A stretch of 64,000 nucleotides of DNA from assembly GCF_035046485.1 (NCBI RefSeq), contig NC_085137.1:317265164-317329163 (forward strand), read 5' to 3'. Under the pieces are notes generated by a model. That model was not told the origin of the DNA, made no database searches, and worked only from the letters and a program-made list of their open reading frames with translations. Positions 33,281 to 44,137 of this stretch are shown here, piece by piece. Every line of letters starts with the position of its first letter. Position 1 is the stretch's first letter. A program made the position numbers and the translations under genes. This stretch comes from Aedes albopictus (Eukaryota > Arthropoda > Insecta > Diptera > Culicidae).

Positions 33281-34612
33281 CAGGGTGGCCACTCTGAGCG
33301 GCAAATAAAATTCCCGAGTTTTTCCCGGTTTTCCCGATAGCTTTTTGAATTTTTCCCCGATTCTAAAATAGAATGATTTACAGTGAAAATTAAACGTAAC
33401 TTACTAAGAAAAATTTAAGAGAATTAATATTGAATATTTTCAAATCCTTGGGTTTTACATAGTATTCATATGAACTTGAAAATAAGTTTACAACTGATTT
33501 ACTTAATATTTAGCTAAGTCATGTGTTGATTGTCTCGTATCCAATGATGGGCATTGAAGCTACGACATCTTCATTAAAGATTCTTAAATTTAAATTTTAA
33601 GATGACCAACTAGTACAAATTATGCAGTTGTTTAAGCAAATAAAAATAAAAAGGATAACCCTGCCCCCCCCGCAATTCTCAAAGAATACACTATGATTAT
33701 AGGATTTACGAATCTAATAATAAGTGGATTTCTTAGTAATAGTCCAAAAAAAATCTTGGTAAGTTCGTTTGGGAAACTAATAGGGAATAACAGAATGCCC
33801 AGAAAAAATAAATATTCTGAATGGACTTCTGGCGGAATATCTGGAAAGATTTATCGTGAAAGAATTTTGGAAACGATTTTTAGGGAAATCTTCCGTGTAG
33901 TATTTGTGATGGTCATTTTTAAGATAATTTGATAAAAAACCAGTGGCGAACTTTAAGGTAGCATAAATGGCTACTACAGAAAGTTAGGCAGGTTACTTGG
34001 CAAAACTTGAATCCGCGCAAAACTTGAATCCGCGCCAAATCGCGCGATACTGGAAATAAATTCGCGCCAACTCCGCGAGAGCGTGATGGTATTTTTTTTT
34101 TCTTTTTTCACGTTATTGACGAAATCCATTAAAACTAAAATTAAAATTAAAATGGAATGGACTAGCTGAGTGAGTGCTGGATGAAGAATATGTAAACTTT
34201 TGATTCGTAAATCAACGCAACTCATGCTTTCTGAAAGTAAGTTTGAAGTTTTGGCAAAACTCTCGTTTTTTTCCAAAAACATTCCGCGATTTTTAAAAAA
34301 AAATCGCTAGACAAGATATCAGGACAAACATGCCAAGAGCTATGTAGTGTATTCGTGGGAAAAATATAAAAAAAACTGGAGAAATTTTAAAAGAATTTAA
34401 AAAGTAAATAAATTCTTGAAATAAACAGAATAAAACTGTCTTGGCTTTCTTTAAATAATGCTGAATATTTTTGGAGACAGTGACCCGATACAAATTTTTA
34501 GAAGAGTTGTTGAAGCCAGTATGAATTTGAGAAGGATACTCTTGAAGAATTCTCATAAGATCACTTCGAACATTTTTTGAGTAATGCCTTAGTAGTTTTT
34601 GAATAGGTGGAG

Positions 34613-34775
34613 CGGACCTGGTGTGATGGTTAGAACACTTGACTATCACGCCGAGGACCTGGGATCGAATACCACTCCCGACAAACTCGCAAAATGTGAG
34701 TTCTTCCTTCGGAAGGGAAGCAAAGCGTGGGTCCCGAGATGAACTGCCCAGGGCTAAAAATCTCGTTAATAAAGT
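34613..34775 (+). repeat. tRNA-derived SINE copy
   Basis: GATGGTTAGAACACTTGAC (A-box region) and CTGGGATCGAATACCACTCC (B box) are followed by a non-tRNA body (CTTCCTTCGGAAGGGAAGC). Typical tRNA-like SINE layout; no clear tail or TSD read. Confidence 0.6.
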
Positions 34776-34869
34776 TCTTGAATAATCTTCAGTGAGGAAT
34801 TTTCCAAGGAGAATACCTGGCCAAACCTGAGAAAACGTCCCTTAAAATGAGTAATCACTGGAAAAATCC

Positions 34870-36131
34870 TACACGGACAGAAATGCTGTTTGATTGATAT
34901 AACTTTTTCCATAGTTCACTCAAACTTCGAAGATATGCTTGGCATAATTGCTTCAATTGGTTGATTCATAATGATTTGATGTCTACATCAAGCATATGTT
35001 TCATTTAAATCAACACCATTGAACACCAACCATCAAATGCTTAAACCAAGCATAAATGTCATTACTTGAACCCATGTTGACCGAGCCTCTTGCCTGGCTG
35101 CTCATTGTTCATCATGGCGGCGGTAGTTCATAGTGAGAACGGTGGCATTGTCGTTTCATTGTAACAATTTTAAAATCGTTCACTGCCTGCCTCTGTAACC
35201 AGAAGAAGTGCGCTCTGTTGTTATTATATTCAATTTACTTGAGGATTCAGTCATTTCAACTACAGGTAAGTGTGCCCCCGGTAATGGGGTGTAAGAATTC
35301 GCCAGCTCATGTCTGTGTTGTTTTTTTCCAGATGCAGTTTATTACCGTACACCACCAATCGAAAAATGACCAAAAAAAATAAGCGGCATCCGTAACACCG
35401 AGACCAGCAACCGGAATGTACGCCATACTGTTAGGATCACCCGGTTCGGGCAAGAGAACCCCGGGCTCCGTTGGTACAGAAAATTTTTTGCGTGTTCCAC
35501 CTGTCCAGCGACGTGTTCCCAGTGTCTTCAACAGCCAGCGGAAAACATGGATGGGACTGTAAAAGAATCGGCGACAGTGATGAAGTTTTTTGTTACGTGC
35601 TTGAGTTTGTTATTATTTCAAATTTTTAAGGTAAATAAAGAACGTGCAAGAGAAATTTTTGATAATTAAACGTTTCTATAATGGTGGTATTTAGTACAAT
35701 ATGTTACAAATAGAACATAATGAACTAAAATACCATCATTATAGAATTGTTTCTCCTAAATTTAACCTCATTTGAACATGTTTTGTGTATGCTTAAAACA
35801 GCTTAAAACAACCTTCTGATACAGTTCGTTTAAGCTTCAAGTGTAAAGTTGTGTAAAGCATAAACATGCTTGGATATACCATGAGAATGAATGAGCTGTC
35901 AAACCATCAACAATAAATATTGTTAGTGGACGCATAATATGATTAAGCCAACCATATTTCTTGCTCCAATCAATTAACCAATTTTGATCAATTCAAGCTT
36001 CTGTTATGCTTCGTCCTATGATATTATGCGTGATTCAATCTCAAAAAGGGATTATATAAAAGTCAGTGCACAAATATGCTTGTTCGCGACCGAAATATGA
36101 TTGACATAACTTTATATTTTTCTCCGTGTAG
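34870..36131. mobile_element. TIR element with CTACACGGA ends (1.26 kb)
   Basis: CTACACGGACAGAAAT at the left pairs with ATTTTTCTCCGTGTAG at the right. The interior has repeated AAGCATA and CATAATATG phrases and a GC-richer block at 35390-35580. No transposase recognised. Confidence 0.55.
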
Positions 36132-36591
36132 AAGGACAATGTTGACAGTTTTCAAGATTAACTTGCTGGAGTCCTTCGAAATTCCTACAGGGGTTTCCTG
36201 GATTGTTTAGGAGTTTTTCCAAGAATTCCTGCAGTAATGCATCCAGGGAAGTCTGCAGAGAACCCCCTGAGTTTTTCGCCAAAGTTTTTTGCTAGCAATC
36301 CATGCAATGATTTATATACCTTTTTCAAAACTTTCCTTCGAGGATTTTTTTCCGAAATAATATAAGGGTTTATCCAGAAATCCCTTTTCAAAATATATAG
36401 CAGGTGCCTTTCAAAATTGTACCAGTAATTCGGGCAGATTACTACGGATGTCTTTCGGATATTACATCCAAAGGGATACGTTACGTCTGAGACGAATGTG
36501 GACTGTGCAGTGGGCTCATACTTACGATAAAACGGAGCATGTTAATTAACAGAAGAAGGCGCAACATAGCGATCGAAACCTCGGATGAAAG

Positions 36592-36940
36592 CTTAAGGCG
36601 AAACTCGATCCATTTCCTCACTTTTGATTTTTAATAAAATAACGAAGCAATATTTTCAAAATCGGTTTTCGTACACATGTAGAGTATGGATCAAGGTATC
36701 TCCTGAATTTTTCCCTGGTGGAAAAAGTTTTTCGTTTTTGCAGAAACCATTTTTAAACAAAATTGCACAAAATGGTTTCTGCAAAAACGAAAAACTTTTT
36801 CCACCAGAGAAAAATTCAGGAGATACCTTGATCAATACTCTACATGTGTACGAAAACCGATTTTGAAAATATTGCTTCGTTATTTTATTAAAAATCAAAA
36901 ACCCAAAAAAATGAGGAAATGCTTCCAGTTTCGCCTTAAG
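36592..36940. repeat. Fold-back element with ~160-bp arms
   Basis: CTTAAGGCGAAACT...AGTTTCGCCTTAAG ends. The arms are almost perfect complements; the centre is around AAATTGCACAAAATGG. Short frames on both strands are near-identical because of the palindrome. Confidence 0.9.
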
Positions 36941-37720
36941 AATCCGTTTTTCAGTTAAATATTCCTTCAAACTTCCAATATAATCACCGACAGTCGAAAT
37001 GCGAAGGAATTGCTAGAAACAAATTTGATTTTTCTTGAACTTGAGAGAACTCCAAAGTTGAATAAAGATGCATGTCATACCCGCAATGAAAATATTGGAG
37101 GAATTGTTGCACAATTTTTTCAGAGAAATATTTTGAATAGATGATGAAATTCATAAACAATTGTCGTAAACCAAAACGAAAACTTGCTCCAAATTCTTCA
37201 CTAGTAGGATGTTGGGGTCAATATGACCCAGTCAGGCACGCTGAACGTACACAATACACTACGCTATCGTGGTGCGAAAATTTTAACATCTTAGGAGAGT
37301 TAAACAAATATTTGCATTTCATTATTTTTTAATTCAAGTGTCGATAATCATTCAAATAGTTCGCTGTAAACACTTCAAAAATCATTTCCGCGCCAAATCC
37401 GCGCGAGGGCCGATTCCATGGTTAAATCCGCGCCAAATCCGCGAAAATCGCGAAATCCGCGGAATTCGCGAAATCCGCGCTGTTGTAACAACCCTGCACT
37501 TATGCTAAAGCTTCGCCAAAAAGGGATTTTTCCGATAACTTACTCCGGCTTTCTCCGAACATTCAGTTCAACAGATGAGTACATCAAAGCACCTAATGAA
37601 AAACAACAGAAATCTTTCAAACAAAATATTAGAAATACTTTTATGAACTACACTAGGCGTGCTTTGAGGAATTCCATCAGATATTAAAAATCCCTTTAAA
37701 TATTCTTTCAAATGTTTTTC

Positions 37721-37751
<31 letters not shown>

Positions 37752-37817
37752 GGCGTAACGTCCTCATTGAGACAAAGCCTGCTTCTCAGCTTAGTGTTCT
37801 ATGAGCACTTCCACAGT

Positions 37818-37979
37818 TGTTCAATCCTAGCAATCGCAGCAATCATTGACTGCGGTGCTTGAGAAAATTATTTGATTCGAAGTGTAACTGTCAGCTAGAA
37901 TAAACGTATTATAATTAGCACTACTTTTCGCAAGTTTTATTTCTGGAAGTTTCCGGAAGTAACTGGAAGAAACACTTCA
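37818..37979 (+). repeat. 5' LTR, 162 bp
   Basis: Unusually short LTR, identical to 41375-41536. Confidence 0.92.
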
Positions 37980-38038
37980 GCTGGCGACGAGGAAAGTTCT
38001 GGATTTTCAAGAGCTCCAGAATTGAACCCGGAAGAAGG

Positions 38039-39239
38039 ATGGCAACGAACGAAGAACTCCAAGCAGCGATTCTGCAGATGACCCGGCTACTCCAGCGGTT
38101 GGCCGTTCCTCAAGCAACCAACCCCGAGCAGGTACTGGAGTCACTGTCGACCAACATCAGCGAGTTCAGTTTCGATCCGGAAAACGGCACCACTTTTGAA
38201 AAATGGTTTGCCCGTCACGCGGATCTGTTCGAGAGCGACGCGCGAAGTCTGGACGATGCAGCCAAAGTTCGGCTTCTGCTCCCACAGTCGCTACGTCAAC
38301 TATATCCTTCCGAAGCTACCGAGGAACGTTTCGTTCGCCGACACCGTCAAGACGCTGACGAAAATCTTCGGTAAGCAAACCTCCGTCTTCAACAAGCGAT
38401 ACCAGTGTTTGCAGCTGGTCAAATCCGAGACGGACGACATCATCAGCTATGGTGGCAAAGTCAACAGGGCGTGTGAAGAGTTCGAGTTTCAAGACCTGAA
38501 GATCGACCAATTCAAGTGCTTGATTTTCGTGTGCGGGCTCAAGGCACCACGCTACGCGGACATTCGAGCAAGGCTACTTTCCCGCATCGAAGGTGAAACG
38601 GCAGAAGCGCCAGTGACGATCCAGACTCTGATCGATGAGTTTCAGCGGCTCGTCAACCTCAAGTCGGACACCACGATGATCGAACATCCATCAAGTTCGA
38701 AGCAATCGGTCCACAGCGTTTCGGAGAAGAAACCTGGAAATCGTCCACCGAGAACGGAAAGCAAGTCAAACCCTCGTACTCCCTGCTGGCAGTGTGGTCA
38801 AATGCACTACGTGCGTGACTGCTCATTCTCGGACCACCTGTGCAAGGTATGTAATCGCGTCGGCCACAAGGAAGGCTACTGTGGCTGCGTGAAAAAGTCT
38901 TCAAGCGACTCTTCAACTCCACCCCGTGAGAAGAAGCAGTACCAGAAGAAGAAGAAGCCCGGTTCCAGATTTCAAGCCAAAGGAATTTTCGTGAACCACA
39001 TCGCAAACACTACCCGGCGGCGCAAGTACGTGACCATCAACAACGTCACTATTCCGCTACAGCTGGATTCCGCAAGCGATATCACCGTCATTTCCAAGGC
39101 AACGTGGCAACATCTGGGACGACCGAAGCTGACTCCGTCATCGATTGAAGCATCTAACGCATCCGGTGGACAACTCGCTCTCATCGGCGAATTCAATTGT
39201 GAAGTCACCCTCAACGGGTGTTCGAACGTTTCTCGATGA
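38039..39239 (+). pseudogene. Gag-protease region of the Ty3 element, frameshifted
   Basis: Starts MATNEELQAAILQMTRLLQR. The frame is lost near 38280, and the homologous reading continues one frame over with RYVNYILPKLPRNVSFADTV. Two zinc knuckles follow, CWQCGQMHYVRDC (~38790) and CKVCNRVGHKEGYC (~38842). Then a basic stretch and a retropepsin active site LQLDSASDITVIS (~39060; DSA in place of the usual DTG/DSG). The reading stops at 39239, at a deletion joint. Confidence 0.85.
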
Positions 39240-41365
39240 TGCCATCATATTCGGACCAACTTGGGAAGCACACAAGGCGTCTCTGGACATGCTACTGCAA
39301 CGTCTGGAGGAATATGGATTCCACGTCAAGCTGGAGAAATGCCGGTTTTTCCAAACCGAACTAGGCTACTTGGGGCACATCGTGGACTGCAACGGCATTC
39401 GCCCGGATCCGGAGAAGCTCCAAGCCATCGCCTCCATTCCGGCACCAACCAACGTTTCCGAACTGCGATCATTCTTGGGAGCCGTTAACTTCTACGGCCG
39501 ATTTGTTCGGTGCAGTAATCTTCCACGAATTCCCCAACGGACATCTGAAGGCAATCCAGCACGCATCAAGATCCCTCACTCCGGCGGAACAAGGTTACGG
39601 GCAGCCGGAAAAAGAAGCACTGGCACTCACCTACGGCGTAACGAAGTTCCACAAGTACCTCCTAGGACGCCGATTCACTCTTCTGACGGACCACAAGCCA
39701 CTGTTATCCATCTTTGGTTCGAAGAAGGGTATTCCATTGCACACCGCAAATCGCCTTCAACGGTGGGCGTTAATGCTCCTCAACTACGATTTCGACATCC
39801 GCCACGTGTCCACCAACGACTTCGGGTGCGCCGACATGCTGTCCAGGTTGATCGACCGTTCCAAGCAACCCGAGGAGGACTACGTCGTAGCAGCGATTTC
39901 CCTGGAAGAAGATTTGGTAAGCATTATCCACGACACTATCGACCAGGTACCAGTCTCTTTCAAAGCCATTCAGGAAGAGACGAAGGCAGATGAAGCTCTA
40001 CAAACGGTGTTGAAGTTCATCCGTGACGGTTGGCCAAACGATGCACGGTCAATCACAAACCGCGATGTTCGTCCGTACTTCAACAGGCGGGAATCCCTCA
40101 CCCACGTCGACGGGTGTATATTGTTCCACGACAGGGTTGTCGTTCCAAGCAAATTTCGAAGGCAAGTTCTGAAGCAATTTCATCGTGGACATCCCGGCAT
40201 GGTACGCATGAAGTCGATTGCCCGCAGTTTCGTCTACTGGCCGGGGATCGACAACGACATCGAGGATTACGTTCGGCGGTGCACTCCATGCTGCACTGCG
40301 GGAAAGGCACCAATCAAAACAACGCTTGAATCATGGCCCATTCCAGACAAGCCGTGGTCCCGCATCCATGTGGATTACGCCGGACCTGTGGATGGTGTAT
40401 TTTTCCTGGTGGTGGTGGACCCGTACACCAAATGGCCTGAAGTGTACGCAACGAAAACTACCACGACGAAGACAACAACGAAGCTACTCTCTCAATCGTT
40501 CGCAACGTTCGGAGTACCGGAAACCATAGTATCCGACAATGGTACTCAGTTCACCAGTCACGAATTCAAGACGTTCTGTGAACAGCATGGCATCCGCCAC
40601 GTCCGCACTGCACCATTCCATCCACAATCCAATGGGCTAGCAGAACGGTTCGTGGACACGCTGAAGCGGACTCTTCGGAAAATTCGATCGGGAGGAAACA
40701 CACTGGAGGAAGCGCTGCAGACATTTTTGCAAGTTTACCGGTCAACTCCAACGGCCGACCTCGGTGAAAAGTCTCCTGCAGAGGTGATGTACGGACGACC
40801 GATTCGTACAGTTTCGACGCTGTTACTACCGCCCAAGCATTCCGCACCAGAACTACAACCGGAGGCCAGAAAGCAGAACGAGCGTTTCAACAGAAAACAC
40901 GGAGCAGTTTCGAGGCAGTTTGCTCCCGGCGATTCCGTATATGCTCAAGTCCATCAAGCGAATTCCTGGCAGTGGCAAGCCGCCACGGTCATCGAGCGTA
41001 TCGGCAGTACAACGTACAACGTTTTCCTGGAGGATCGTCAGAGGCTCATCCGCTCGCACACAAACCAGCTCAAGCACCGTGCGGTTGACTCTGTTCCAGA
41101 TCCTGTTCCGAGCCAAAGTTCAAGCCCACTATCGATATTCTTCGACGGTTTTGGATTAGATGTAGCATCTCAAGCAGTTCCGAATCCGGCACCCGCCGAA
41201 CTGGATCAGCGCAACCTGGAAATAGGAACAGACGAGTCAGAATATTTTTCCGAAGATGACGATGAAGAACCGCCTCAACCAGATCCAGTACCAATTCCGG
41301 TTCCGGCAAGGGAGCGGCGGCAGACCCGTTTACCAGCAAGATTCGAGCCCTACTGGATGACTTAA
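39215..41365 (+). pseudogene. Pol region of the Ty3 element, with two deletions
   Basis: A first joint removes the N-terminal half of reverse transcriptase; the reading resumes at FLDDAIIFG (~39232, active-site DD) and LGHIVDCNGIRPDPEK. A second joint near 39505 removes the thumb and the start of RNase H; the reading resumes GAVIFHEFPNGH, and TDHKPLL follows. The integrase is continuous to 41365: zinc-binding HRGHPG and RRCTPC, then core Asp (IHVDYAGP), Asp (VSDNGTQF) and Glu (NGLAERF). A C-terminal acidic/proline tail follows. The last 620 codons are open from 39503. Confidence 0.88.
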
Positions 41366-41374
41366 GGGGGGAGA

Positions 41375-41536
41375 TGTTCAATCCTAGCAATCGCAGCAAT
41401 CATTGACTGCGGTGCTTGAGAAAATTATTTGATTCGAAGTGTAACTGTCAGCTAGAATAAACGTATTATAATTAGCACTACTTTTCGCAAGTTTTATTTC
41501 TGGAAGTTTCCGGAAGTAACTGGAAGAAACACTTCA
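41375..41536 (+). repeat. 3' LTR, 162 bp
   Basis: Identical to 37818-37979. Confidence 0.92.
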
Positions 41537-41751
41537 ACAGTTATTAACTGGGAGCTTCCTCTGCCAATGACCATTTTGCATGCGTATATCGTGTGGCAGG
41601 CACGAAGATACTCTATGCCCAAGGAAGTCAAGGAAATTTCCTTTACGAAAAGATCCTGGACCGACCGGGAATCGAACCCGTCACCCTCAGCATGGTCATG
41701 CTGAATACCCGTGCGTTTACCGCCTCGGCTATATGGGCCCTGTTTTTCACT

Positions 41752-42300
41752 AACTATTTTTAAATTGTAAGAATGTTTGCACCAGAATTACTCATCTAGG
41801 TTTTCATAATTTTCATTTGAATTTCTTCTTGCAATTCATTCATTCATTCAAAATTTTAACAACATCCTATCCAAATTTTCTCAATGGCTTTTCGCTCAAA
41901 GGACAAAGGCTATATCAAGTATTCTCCTAGAGATTGTACAAGCATATTTTTTTTAGAAAAAAGTTATAATTTTTGTTTTGTTTTATAAAACTTTTATAGG
42001 ACGCATGATGTTTTCTGGAACATGTACATCCTGAAATGCACAAGTGTCATATGAATCTATAAATTTTTGTATGTGTCTCAACCAGTATTTCCACCAGAAT
42101 GTTCCTTAGACTATCTTTAAAATTGTTCAAATTGTGATGTTAGGTAACATCACTATGATTAACTTTACTTGTCATGAATCGACGATAAGATATTAATTTC
42201 CAAGAATGGTTTTTATGCCAGTTCACCCACTATGTTATTATAAGTTCAACAGTTGTTAACTGCATTTCCCACAAATTCTGTACAAAATTTAGAATTTTGG
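41752..42300. other. Unassigned sequence inside the 9.1-kb element
   Basis: AT-rich, no coding pattern. Confidence 0.4.
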
Positions 42301-42414
42301 AAATTCCCGGTGACTAGCAACAATTCCCGAGGTTTTCCCGACTTTTTCCCGGTGGTTTCGAATTCCCGAGCTTTTCCCGGTTTTCCCGAAATTCCCGACT
42401 GGGTGGCCACCCTG

Positions 42415-42720
42415 CCGGCATTAGGCGTGGACAACGTAGTCGACGAGATGTGCCGCACTGAGGAGACGTGGAATGCAATCAGCAGCGCAGGGCAGTCACA
42501 AAAATGCTGACGGAGTTGCAGAGGACGTGCAAGAGCGACCAGCAAGCTGGGATCGCTTGAAGAGGTAGTGAAATACGAGAAGTGCATGAGCACAGCAACA
42601 GAAGAGTACATGGGCACATTGACCTCCCCCCACCCCTTCCCGAAGCAGTCGCATCAGCAAAATTGATGTTCGCTACTGTCCGGTTAGCACAAGAAGGTGT
42701 AGATCGCAGATAGTACAATG
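42415..42720 (+). pseudogene. R1-like LINE fragment, right part
   Basis: Continues the LINE broken at 33280 (ALGVDNVVDEMCRTEETWNA then MLTELQRTCKS and a decayed end). Removing 33281-42414 and one CCGGC joins the two parts. Confidence 0.7.
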
Positions 42721-43015
42721 CAATGAGCGAACCAAGTGGAATGTGATCTGGAATATTGTGGCGTGTTGATTATGTGTAATCCTAATTGTGATGTAGTGCA
42801 AATAAATGCATGGGCATTATGTATTTTTGATTATAATCCTGCGAAAATTTTTCTTGTAATCAATTTATTCTCTTTATGTATCCCCTTTGTCCCCTAAATT
42901 GCAAGCAAAGATCTTTTTTTTGGACAAATATTCGACCCTATGTACTTACTAACGGCTAAAGTTTTATAATTTAATTTGACAATCTTCCCCAAAATTGTTC
43001 TGCACCCGTTTACAG

Positions 43016-43638
43016 GCCGTATACCCGCGCCTTTCGATGTTTCAAAAAGCGCCAAACACACGTTTTGGCAACACGAACGATTAAAACTGGAGGAGCAGGT
43101 TTTCGAACGCTACGTCAACGATGAAGTTGGCGCCCAAATCTCGTGCATCGTGCGGCACACCACAGAAGATGTTCTGGTGGAGTACGCTTCCGTAAACGAT
43201 CGCAACAAGGTCATCCGGAGCTGCCAGATCGCCTTACCGGGACCAATCTCCGCCTTTCAGGCGAAACAACGCTTTCTCGAACAGAACGTCGAGATGGAAA
43301 TAATGATGTGGATGCAAGAGAACCCAGGTTTCATGAACATGCTTTCGCCGAACAACGTTCTGCAAGCATTGTTCAAAGGAGTGCTTCCGAACGTTAACCA
43401 GAGCTGGAAAACAGTCGTCAAGCTGCCACCGGCCATGAAATTGAAAGTCAAAGGTACAAAGGAACGTAGGCTTTTTCTCAATAGACGAATCTGTAATCAA
43501 GCTATGAACCATTTTGGAGTACTTTGCGATTTCGTACATGTTGTTTCGGGTGAAGTACTTGAAGCACGGGTACAGAGAAGGCAAGCGAAAAAGGATGCGA
43601 AGAAGGAAAAACGTTTGAAAATGCAGGCGCGACAGTAA
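43016..43638 (+). CDS. RRM-like protein, alternative terminal exon B
   Basis: The acceptor acccgtttacag|GCCGTATACCC joins the exon 1 G to give GRIPAPFDVSKSAKH. 207 residues to TAA at 43636-43638; isoform B is 331 residues. It shares long blocks with exon C, such as GAQISCIVRH, DRNKVIRSCQIALPGPIS and KQRFLEQNVEMEIMMW, with roughly 60-65% identity by eye. The tail is basic (RRQAKKDAKKEKRLKMQ). No stop or frameshift occurs, and exon-intron junctions and phase are conserved, so it is unlikely to be a pseudo-exon. The intron from the shared exon is 22.9 kb and would require skipping exon A. Confidence 0.8.
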
Positions 43639-43799
43639 CTTATCAAAATGGTTGATGACCTGCGTTAACGCAGTACTTTGTTTTACTTTTGAAAAATAAT
43701 TGAATTCGATGATAATATGCGTGAAAGAATAACATTATCTATCTCAGATATACATACATTACAAAGCGTGTTATAATTATATCTAACATGAACTCAAAA

Positions 43800-43805
43800 A
43801 ATAAA
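43800..43805 (+). terminator. Poly(A) signal AATAAA after exon B
   Basis: 162 bp after the stop. Confidence 0.6.
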
Positions 43806-44029
43806 ATTATCTACTTCAAACACTTCTCCTTATTGTGAACTTTCCGAAGCACACGTAAACTTCCCTGGCATAAATAATGAAGAAAGAAGAAAAAACGAAC
43901 GATTCTTTCAACAACCAGCCCAGCAACGAAATAGGGACAATAATTAGAAACTCGGTACATGGAATGTAAGGACTCATGCAACCGTCGTCAATAGAATCAG
44001 GTCCTGCCTCTTCCTTACAAACATCTGGG

Positions 44030-44067
44030 TATGCAGGAATGCTCCATCGTCGGAGCATTCCTGCATA
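44030..44067. repeat. Short perfect hairpin
   Basis: ATGCAGGAATGCTCC and GGAGCATTCCTGCAT pair around a 6-nt loop, about 390 bp after the stop of exon B. Confidence 0.7.
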
Positions 44068-44137
44068 GCAGGCGTCAACATCCCGAGAACCTCTGCAATA
44101 GCTACTTTTCGGCCAAATTCAGAACTACTTCTGGATG

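Larger units (their letters stand above)
37818..41536 (+). mobile_element. Ty3/gypsy (mag-like) LTR retrotransposon, internally deleted
   Basis: Two 162-bp LTRs (TGTTCAATCC...ACTTCA) are identical by eye. The TSD is ACAGT (37813-37817, 41537-41541). TGGCGACGAG after the 5' LTR is primer-binding-like and AAGGGGGGAGA precedes the 3' LTR. The order gag, protease, reverse transcriptase, RNase H, integrase is Ty3-type. The reverse transcriptase is largely missing, so it cannot be autonomous. Confidence 0.92.
37724..41740 (-). mobile_element. tRNA-derived SINE (copy 1), split by an LTR retrotransposon
   Basis: Minus-strand SINE with (GAA)n-type tail at 37724-37750 and the tRNA-like head at 41640-41740 (B box GGGTTCGATTCCC). 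An 11-bp TSD TGTTTTTCACT flanks it (37713-37723, 41741-41751). The body matches copy 2 at 47584-47867, which is uninterrupted. Confidence 0.88.
33281..42414. mobile_element. 9.1-kb TIR element splitting a LINE
   Basis: Ends CAGGGTGGCCAC and GTGGCCACCCTG, exactly inverted, with CCGGC on both sides (33276-33280, 42415-42419). Subterminal TTTTCCCGGTTTTCCCG occurs near both ends in the same orientation. CAGGGTGGCC termini are common in hAT elements, but only a 5-bp duplication is readable. No transposase found. Much of the length is due to nested elements, including 34870-36131 and 37724-41740. Confidence 0.75.

Noticed and set aside
35130..35580. Gene-like GC-rich block with ATGGCGGCG and splice-like sites
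   Set aside because: Lies inside a TIR element (34870-36131). Frames are short and no protein family is recognised.
41640..41740. Functional tRNA gene
   Set aside because: Boxes A and B are good, but the segment is the head of a SINE with a tail and TSD. The same holds for 47780-47867.
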